Source: Akebia trifoliata (taxonomy: Eukaryota > Streptophyta > Magnoliopsida > Ranunculales > Lardizabalaceae). Taken from it: DNA of 64,000 bases. Below the pieces are notes generated by a model. The model was not told where the DNA came from. It did not search any database and worked only from the letters and a program-made list of their open reading frames with translations. This document shows, one piece after another, positions 57,084-64,000 of the stretch (position 1 is its first letter; each line of letters starts with the position of its first letter). Where the stretch lies: NCBI GenBank assembly GCA_017979445.1, contig CM030707.1, positions 21,892,586-21,956,585 on the forward strand, given 5' to 3'. Made by a program: the position numbers and the translations under genes.

Positions 57084-57440
57084 AGGGTCATGTTCAAGGG
57101 CCAACTTTTTGGCAAAACATGAGTTAGAAGTTTTGGAATGGGCTGATTTTTGGTGAGGATGATCTCTACGGTGAGGAGATCATCCTCACCAAAAATCAGC
57201 CTATTCCAAAACTTCTAACCCATGTTTACAAGTTGAAAAATCGTGGACCGTCCATTTTTTGTAAACTATTTTTGATGGGGTCAGAAGTTTTGGAATGGGC
57301 TGATTTTTGGTGAGGATAATCTCCTCACCGTAGAGATCATCCTCACCAAAAATCAGCCCATTCCAAAACTTCTAACTCATGTTTTGAAAAATGTTTTGCC
57401 AAAAAATTTGCTAAAAAGTTTGCCATTGAACGTGACCCTA
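57084..57440. mobile_element. TA-targeting foldback element, copy 9 (best preserved)
   Basis: The layout is exact: left arm 57084-57122, hairpin one 57123-57219 (97 bp), spacer 57220-57279, hairpin two 57280-57376 (97 bp), right arm 57377-57440. The ends read AGGGTCATGTTCAA and AGGGTCACGTTCAA. TATATA tracts flank it on both sides. No reading frame of note. Confidence 0.9.
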
Positions 57441-57455
57441 TAGATATATATATAT

Positions 57456-57836
57456 GGGAAATGTTCAGCACCCTAAGTTTTACCACACACTTTAACAAAC
57501 GTTTTTTGTCCTACATGGGTTAGAAGTTTTGGAATGAGCTGATTTTTGGTGAGGATGATCTCTATGATTAGAAGATCATCCTCCCCAAAAATCAGCTCAT
57601 TCCGAAATGTTTAGCCCCATGTTTACATGTTGAAAAATCATGGACCGTCCATTTTTTGTGAATCAATTTTGATGGGGTTAGAAGTTTTGGAATGAGCTGA
57701 TTTTTGGTGAAGATGATCTCCTCACCATAGAGATCATCCTCACCAAAAATCAGCTCATTCCGAAACTTATAACCCATGTAAGACAAAACGCGTTTGTTAA
57801 AGTGTGTGGTAAAACTAAGGGTGGCGAACGGGACCC
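57456..57836. mobile_element. TA-targeting foldback element, copy 10
   Basis: Complete, with private arms: GTTTTACCACACACTTTAAC at the left and its exact complement at the right (about 57797-57816). The two hairpins and spacer are as in copy 9. It begins 15 bp after copy 9, in the intervening TA tract. Confidence 0.9.
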
Positions 57837-57852
57837 TATATATATATATATA

Positions 57853-58204
57853 TGTAAAAGCAATGGTTTTTCAAAATATGGGTTATAGGTTTTGAATTGA
57901 ACTGAATTTTTTTTATGATGTTCTCTAAGATGAGAAGATCATCCTCACAAAAAATCAGTTCAATCTGTAACTTGTAAGTCTATCAAAAGTGATTTACAAA
58001 TTATTGGTAAAAAATTGACGGTTCACATTCTAAATCACATTTGATGGGGTTAGAAGTTTCAGATTGGACTGATTTTTTTTAGGATGATCTTCTCAACATA
58101 GAGATTATCCTCACAAAAAATCATATCAATCCAAAACTTCTAACTCATAGTTTGAATTTATTTTATTATTACATTGTTTTTACATATGTGCCATGATCCA
58201 TCCC
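57853..58204. mobile_element. TA-targeting foldback element, copy 11 (second subfamily)
   Basis: It starts abruptly at GTAAAAGCAATGG after a TA tract, so part of the left arm is missing. The right arm ends CATGATCCATCCC. Two worn hairpins. Confidence 0.78.
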
Positions 58205-58217
58205 ATATATATATATA

Positions 58218-58571
58218 TGTAAAAACAATGTAACATTAATAAATTTGCAAAATATGAGTTAGAAGTTTCGGAGTGAGTTGATTTTTTGTGAGGATGATCT
58301 TTATGATGGGAAGATCATCCGAAAAAAAAATCAGTCCAATTTGAAACTTCTAATCCCATTAAAAGTGATTTAGAATGTGGATCGTCGATTTTTTGCCAAT
58401 AATTTGTAAATCACTTTTGATGGATTTAGAAGTTTCACATTAAGCTGATTTTTTGTGAGGATGATCTTCTCATCATAGTGACCATCCTCGCAAAAAATCA
58501 GCTCAATCCAAAACCTCTAACTCATATTTTGAAAAACCATTGTTTTTACATATGTCCCAAGAACCGCCCCC
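58218..58571. mobile_element. TA-targeting foldback element, copy 12 (second subfamily)
   Basis: The left arm is GTAAAAACAATGTAACATT. The right arm ends CATATGTCCCAAGAACCGCC and is longer than the left. Two hairpins with the spacer ATTTGTAAATCACTTTTGAT. Confidence 0.8.
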
Positions 58572-58592
58572 TATATATATATATATATATAT

Positions 58593-58960
58593 GGGTGGGT
58601 TCCGTAGACACATAAAGCTACCCATAAAGTTACAACGTTTTTGTCTTATGTGGTTAAAAATATTTGGAATAGGCTGATTTTTTGTGAGGATGATCTTTAT
58701 GGTGAGGAAATCATCCTTGCAAAATATCATCTCATTCCAAAACGTCTAACCCCATCAAAACAGATTTATAAAAATTGGACGGTCTAAAATTTTTCAACTT
58801 GTAAACATGGGGCTAGAAGTTTCATAATAGGCTGATTTTTGGCAAGGATGATCTCCTCACCGTAGAGATCATCATCACAAAAAATTAGCCCATTCCAAAC
58901 ATTTTTGCCCATATAAGACAAAACACGTTTTAGCTTTATGTGTATACGGATCCTAATCCT
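58593..58960. mobile_element. TA-targeting foldback element, copy 13
   Basis: Arms contain ACACATAAAGCTACCC at the left and ACACATAAAGCTAAAAC at the right (other strand). Two hairpins and the GGACGGTC spacer, here in reverse orientation to copy 9. TA tracts on both sides. Confidence 0.85.
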
Positions 58961-58984
58961 ATATATATATATAAACACGAAAAA

Positions 58985-60152
58985 TGGATCTAAAATTCAG
59001 AATTCAGATGGCAGTCAAACCAAAACCCTGGTCTCATCCTTTGAATCTAGGATAAAGAATTCTATGCTATACCAGACTGAGACTTGTGATGTTGCAATCC
59101 AACTCAGTAAATCATAATTTATAGCTTGGCTCCCTGAATTCTGGTTAATGGGTTCTTATAGTGGATTTATTTTCTTAGTAAAACAATGTTATAAGTATCA
59201 AAGCATATCTATATGTAATCCTCTAACTGGTGAGTACATGAAGCTACCCAGCAATGCTACCTTTGGGGAGGTAAATGGTCCTACATTAGATCCTAAAAAG
59301 AGTTGAGTACTAGTTGGTAAGAATGAGATTAGTTGACAATGGTGGAATGTTAGAGGTTGTGGTGCATACCATTGGGACTGATTCTTGGAGAAGTATTGGT
59401 TACCTCTCGAAGACTAGAGGTTAGTGTCAACGGAAATTTACATTGTTTTTTAGCTGTCAATGTAGGAGATGAAAGTGTTTGGTTGATTCAGCCTCCTCCC
59501 TCTATTGTTCGTAAGGATGATATTGATATCCATTTCGGATCGGTGGGAGGTTGTCTGTCCGAGGTCAATGATAGTTCTAGGAGATGAATTGTGCTATGGG
59601 TAATGAAGGATTATGTCATACATGATTCAAATGGGAGAGTGATACATACCTTGGGCATAGAAGAGGATGGAAATTTTTTTTAGTGGAGTGTTCTCATAGG
59701 GCACTGTTTTCATATGATCCTCATGTTGACAATCATTTATCCTAAAAGACTGATCTAATGTGGAAGGCACAACTATAAATATAAGCTGGTCATAGGTCAA
59801 ATTGGGGCACGATACGTGAGCATGTATCACTTAGGAGTGGAGATGGATAACACAACATTCAACACTCCCCCCTCCCTTAAGGGTGGAAAATTCTCTCAAG
59901 GAAATTTAAACCTGTGACCTATACGAACTTGATGCTCTGATACCATGTTGACAACCATTTATCCCAAAAGACTGATTTGATGGGAAATGCACAACTATGA
60001 ATATAAGAGGATCATGGATCTACGTGAGCACGTGACACCTGGGAGTAAAGATGGATAACACAACACTCAAAAAGCGTAATGCTTAAAGATCTCAGAATTA
60101 GTGGGCTTCCAAAAAAAATTCAAGGATACTTTTGAACCAGAAAAACAGTGAT
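58985..60152 (+). pseudogene. F-box/FBA pseudogene (unit C)
   Basis: Homology to the two intact genes starts in the region of residue 66 (TLVSSFESR-like) and continues to KDT-FEPEK near 60130-60148, with blocks such as YICNPLTGEYMKLP, DSWRSIG, LIQPPPSIV, and SVGGCLSEVNDSS. The F-box domain is absent; its place is taken by foldback copy 13 just upstream. Stops (for example 59118-59120, 59302-59304, 59585-59587), frameshifts and a TRIM insertion at 59724-60065 make it non-functional. It is more diverged from the intact genes than they are from each other. Confidence 0.88.
59724..60065 (-). mobile_element. TRIM inside the F-box pseudogene
   Basis: Minus orientation. LTR-like repeats starting TGTTGACAA (59724-59857 and 59946-60065) flank a short interior with the purine tract (complement CTCCCCCCTCCC near 59865) and primer site (complement of TGGTATCAGAGC at 59934-59945). 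CTCA at 59720-59723 and 60066-60069 may be the target duplication. F-box homology resumes directly after it. Confidence 0.82.
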
Positions 60153-60338
60153 GAGAAGATGAAAATGGAAAGAAAGAGAAAGGGAGTAATATTGAATAAG
60201 GTAAAAAATGAACTGTCCTTGTTTAGACATGGTTAACATAGCCTCGTGTTAAAAAACCATTTCCTAGAAAAATGAAGTCGTTAAAGCATTCTTATAAATG
60301 GTTTAAACGCATTAGAACATCATATATATATATATATA
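60153..60338 (+). other. 3' flank of F-box pseudogene C
   Basis: GAAGATGAAAATGGAAAGAA and later blocks match the flanks of the intact genes. It is interrupted at a TA tract by three foldback elements and resumes at 61357. Confidence 0.75.
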
Positions 60339-60339
60339 T

Positions 60340-60749
60340 GGGGGCGGTTCAAGGGTCATATAGAAAAACATATGTAAAAACAATGGTTTTTCAAAATATG
60401 GGTTAGAGGTTTTGGATTGAGCTAATTTTTTGCGATGATGGTCACTATGATGAGAAGATCATCCTCACAAAAAATCAGCTCAATCTGAAACTTCTAAATC
60501 CATCAAAAGTGACTTACAAATTATTAATATAAATTGGAAAAAAATCACTGGTCCACATTCTAAATCACTTTTAATGGGGTTAGAAGTTTCAAATTGGACT
60601 GATTTTTTTTTCAGATGATCTTCCCATCATAGAGATCATCCTCACAAAAAATCAGCTCAATTTGAAACTTCTAACTCATATTTTGAAAATTTATTAATGT
60701 TGCATTGTTTTTACATATGTTTTTTCATATGACCCTTGATCCTGACCCT
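60340..60749. mobile_element. TA-targeting foldback element, copy 14 (second subfamily)
   Basis: This is the longest and most complete member of the second subfamily. Arms are GGTTCAAGGGTCATAT and, on the other strand, GGATCAAGGGTCATAT, then GTAAAAACAATG. Two hairpins, with TA tracts outside. Confidence 0.87.
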
Positions 60750-60769
60750 ATATATATATATATATATAT

Positions 60770-60978
60770 GGGAAATGTTCAACATCAAACATTTTGGCGA
60801 AACATTTTTCAAAACATAGGTTAGAAGTTTTGGAATGGGCTGATTTTTGGTGAGGATGATCTCTACGGTGAGGAGATCATCATCACCAAAAATCAGCCCA
60901 TTCCAAAACTTTTAACCCATGTAAAACAAAAATAATTGGCTAAAATGTTGGCCAAAATGTTTGGTGCTGAACGGAACC
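60770..60978. mobile_element. TA-targeting foldback element, copy 15 (single hairpin)
   Basis: Arms are GGGAAATGTTCAACATCAAA and, on the other strand, GGTTCCGTTCAGCACCAAAC. Only one hairpin (about 60822-60918) and no spacer. Flanked by TA tracts. Confidence 0.87.
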
Positions 60979-60994
60979 ATATATATATATATAT

Positions 60995-61356
60995 GGGTAG
61001 CGTTCTTTTGACAAAATCCTTGACAACATTCTAGACAAAATTTTGTAATGGACTAATTTTTTGTGAGGGTGATCTCTATGGTCATTAGATCATCCTCACA
61101 AAAAATCAGCCAATTATGAAACTTCTAACCCTATGAAAAATAATTACAACTAACGGTAAAATTGACGATTGATGATTCTTCATCTTATAAACTAAGTTTA
61201 GAAATATCAGAATTGGCTGATTTTTAGTAAGGATGATTTTCTCATCATAGAGATCATCTTCACAAAAAATCAGTTCATTCTGAAATTTTTAACCCATATA
61301 AGTCAAAATGCTTTGTCTAGAATGTAGTCTAGGATTTTGTTAAAAGAACACCACCC
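60995..61356. mobile_element. TA-targeting foldback element, copy 16
   Basis: Arms are GGGTAGCGTTCTTTTGACAA and, on the other strand, GGGTGGTGTTCTTTTAACAA, with an ATTCTAGACAAA block in both. Two worn hairpins and the spacer. The F-box 3' flank resumes immediately afterwards (ACTTCATGAACC). Confidence 0.87.
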
Positions 61357-62570
61357 TATATATATACTTCATGAACCTTAAACATACCTACTTGCATCCA
61401 CAACTATATTGTACATAACTCTTCAATTTCATTTGCTTAGTGATTTTTCTGGCCGTGATGATTATATTTCTTTAGTGAAGGGAATTTCAGATGAAAAACA
61501 GAGAATTTGTTAGCCACGTTGTTTTAAGCTCTCAAAATAATGCAAATGACAAGTGCTTTGATTGCTTGAGGAAATCATTGCAGATTCCACCATGCCCTAG
61601 CCAAATTAATTCATCATTACTAACAGTGCACCCCAATTACCGGATGAAACAGTTATTATGTCAAGACTTGATAGAATAGATGGTAGGAAATTATGCATAG
61701 CAGACCACTACAACAGCTAAAGAAAAACTTTCTTGCAAATTTTCAGCCATTCGTCAATAACTCATGGGTATTTTTCAGAATTCATAGCTTGAACTATCAC
61801 CATGGAATCAAATTCAATAATAATTTTTTTGTTTGAAATGGTATCAGAGCGCTTGGTTCACAAGTTTTAATCTTTCCACTCTTATATGTGAGGGGGAGGG
61901 TTGAGTCTACATTTTCGTCCACTATTAAGTGTATCATACCCTAGTTAAGCCCTGGGACCATCTTATATTCATCGTTCTATTAGCGACAATAGTATTTTTT
62001 TTATTTTTTATTGTAATTGCTGGATAGAACCCACTGTATTTATGAGTCTGTTCTCAAGGTCATACTATTAGTGAGAAATCTAACCAGCGGCATTTGGAGG
62101 CCAAGACTCTTCATTCCTCGCATACGGCATATGTTGAGTTTTCCATGTTTGTGTATTTCTTAATACAAATTATACTATTATTTTTCAGAATAATTTCTTT
62201 TTTATTTTAAATACGGCCTTTTAAGTTGAATAACTATTTTTGCCAAATATGGCTTGGGGATCTGAATGTGTTTTTTTTTTTTTTTTTTCTCTTCTTTTTA
62301 CAAAGCCTATTTCTGAATTGCTCCATTTGCCCTCTCATCTAATTTTGAGTTTTGAAGGTTTTAGGGTTATCTACAACTTATGATTGTTATGCTTTCAATG
62401 AGTTTGTATTGGATACATGGTGCATGTATTGAATTGAGGTCAAGCATGGTATCACCAAATGATTAAATGGCTAATTAAGCCCACCATTTGATCATTGAGA
62501 ACGTGATGAAAATCATGAAATTGTTATGCATTAGAGACCCACCTTGACCTTGCAATATATTGGACATCAA
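61357..62570. other. Downstream part of F-box unit C
   Basis: Non-coding DNA collinear with unit B (52860-53380, 53640-53970, 55330-55560, 56270-56530) and unit A (17290-18060). It includes a TGGTATCAGAGC string at about 61852 followed by a GAGGGGGAGGG purine run, probably an old TRIM remnant. A T-run lies at 62272-62288. Confidence 0.65.
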
Positions 62571-62574
62571 TTCT

Positions 62575-63068
62575 TTAGGTTCTATCCGATGGATACCCGC
62601 AGGTACCCGGAATCGATTTATTTTTATATTATATATGATTCAAGGTAATCCAATATTTTAAAATTAGCATATACGATATAAAGTTCTTCAAATTTCATAT
62701 AAATTAAATATTTTAACTTAAGATAAGTCATTTCTTTTTAAATTTATTACTTATAAAGGAAATACATTTTAATATTTGAAAATAAAAGTCATTAAATCAT
62801 CATTTTAGTGGAACAAATTATTATTAAATTGATACTTTACAAATAATATGTTATTTTTTAGAAGGAATTTTGTATTATAATGATTTTGAAATAATTTTTC
62901 TTATTCGATTCTTGAGAGTTGGAACTGACAGGTACCTATGATTTTTAATGATTCTGATTCTGATTCTACTTATTTTAAAATTGAAATCGAAACCGATAAA
63001 ATATAAAGGTTATGGTTCCAAATATCATAGGAACCAAACCGGAACCGACCCATTAACACCCCTATATA
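62575..63068. mobile_element. Possible decayed hAT-like element
   Basis: The right end, read on the other strand, is TAGGGGTGTTAATGGGTCGG, a common plant hAT-type terminus. The left side has a similar TTCTATCCGATGGATACCC and GGTACCCGGAATCGA composition but no clear matching end. AT-rich interior. Confidence 0.4.
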
Positions 63069-63278
63069 TGAATGAAAACTTTAAAAATGAGTAACCACTC
63101 TTTATTTTGAAAAAAATTGTCACCTAAAACAAGTCAAGTACAATTTGAACTTTTACTCAATTTTAGAAAGATCACTAACAATGGATCATGAATGGTTTGA
63201 TGTTTTATTTTATTGACACAAAGACAATTTTCTAGTCTCTAAGTAACTATCAACAATGAATTAGAGAATTTCACTTTT

Positions 63279-63517
63279 TTACAAAAAATCAGCTCATTCT
63301 AAGCCTTCTAATCCTATTACAAGTTGAAGAATCGTGGACCATTCGATTTTGGTAAACCACTTTTGATAGGGTTAGAAGTTTCAAAATGGGCTGATTTTTG
63401 GTGAGGATGATTTCCTCATCATAGAGATCATCCTCACCAAAAATCAGTCTGTTCCATACATTGAAAAAATGTTTGACACAATGTTTGGTTCCCTTTAGGG
63501 CCTCTGAATGTCATCCC
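63279..63517. mobile_element. TA-targeting foldback element, copy 17 (left-truncated)
   Basis: It begins within the first hairpin, keeps the spacer (ATCGTGGACCATTCG), the second hairpin (about 63369-63458) and a right arm ending GAATGTCATCCC. No TA tract remains at the left. Confidence 0.75.
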
Positions 63518-63963
63518 ATTAAAGAGTTTCAATATCGTTAGAATTGTTAATATTATTTAAAGTTAATAAGAGACCTTGATGGATATGAAACTTATTAAAA
63601 GAGGATCAGCGATCCCATATTGACAAGTAAGAAAAGAGAGAGGGAAATGGAGTTTTAATAAGAGTAATATCTATCAATCACTAGTACCTAACTGATCCAT
63701 ATAGAGAGAAGGGAGAAGGTGAGTTTACAAAAAAGGATCAATTTTATTGGGGTTTCGAAAACTTCAAGGAACACGTGGATAGAAAGGCACACCTCCAACA
63801 TTTTGAATCAATGGCTTCATAATGGCACAAGGTAAGTACCCTCAACTTGTTTTACACTGAAGGAATAATATGCTTAAGATATGTGATAGATTATATCCTA
63901 TTGGGAAAAATCAAAGTATATTAAAGTTATGTCTTAGGATTTTGAATGCATAAAATCTAAAAT
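63518..63963 (+). other. Possible LTR end of an element leaving the window
   Basis: This stretch has no gene. Its position directly before a perfect primer site suggests that it contains the end of a 5' LTR, but the LTR start cannot be placed and the partner lies beyond the window. Confidence 0.35.
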
Positions 63964-63975
63964 GTGGTATCAGAG
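63964..63975 (+). promoter_or_regulatory. Primer binding site (TGGTATCAGAGC)
   Basis: A perfect initiator-Met type primer site at the right edge, followed by CATTGGTTCTTGAATC. An LTR retrotransposon in plus orientation probably continues to the right. Confidence 0.5.
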
Positions 63976-64000
63976 CCATTGGTTCTTGAATCTCCATATC

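Noticed and set aside
56681..61356. The repeated hairpins as a CRISPR array
   Set aside because: The repeats are palindromic transposon units of 200-410 bp in TA tracts of plant nuclear DNA, with no uniform short repeat/spacer pattern.

Overview
The window looks like repeat-rich, AT-rich nuclear DNA of a eudicot plant. The evidence is two intact single-exon F-box genes of the plant FBA type, a FAR1/FHY3-type transposase remnant, Ty1/copia and Ty3/gypsy retrotransposons with plant-type initiator-Met primer sites (TGGTATCAGAGC), hAT- and MULE-like elements, TRIMs and a large family of TA-targeting foldback elements. The species cannot be named from the sequence. I see no rRNA, tRNA or CRISPR array, and nothing prokaryotic.

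The backbone is a small F-box cluster of three paralogous units in the same orientation. Unit A (about 3.87-9.6 kb, continuing at 17.3-18.3 kb) has an intact F-box gene at 4007-5113. Unit B (about 42.4-56.5 kb) has an intact F-box gene at 42572-43675, about 85% identical in protein. Unit C (about 59.0-63.3 kb) has a decayed F-box gene lacking its F-box domain. Units A and B also share an old copia element just downstream of the gene, followed by the 3' end of a further F-box copy. The duplicated 3' flanks can be followed for about 2.5 kb beneath later insertions.

Everything else is layered mobile DNA. 1-0.78 kb: gypsy pol remnant. 1.9-3.9 kb: nested hAT-like elements, the last forming the upstream region of F-box gene A. 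9.86-13.63 kb: a MULE with long terminal inverted repeats and a FAR1 domain remnant. 14.2-17.2 kb: a 3-kb LTR-like element. 19.2-21.5 kb: foldback elements and a LINE remnant. 22.2-24.5 kb: a copia gag fragment between 230-bp direct repeats. 25.4-27.1 kb: a complete but gag-only gypsy element. 29.3-38.85 kb: a copia element split by two LTR-type insertions. 39.95-41.5 kb: a hAT-like element with a partial tandem copy. 44.0-52.5 kb: the unit-B copia element containing a TRIM and a young nested copia element. 56.7-61.4 kb: a dense run of nine foldback elements interrupted only by the F-box pseudogene.

Because units A and B, and the two 3-kb LTR-like copies, are paralogous, several insertions have an empty counterpart inside the window. 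Their ends, target duplications and relative ages can therefore be read directly. The most unusual signal is the foldback family: about 18 copies sit in (TA)n tracts, share 95-97-bp hairpins, and have outer arms that match each other within a copy but differ strongly between copies.
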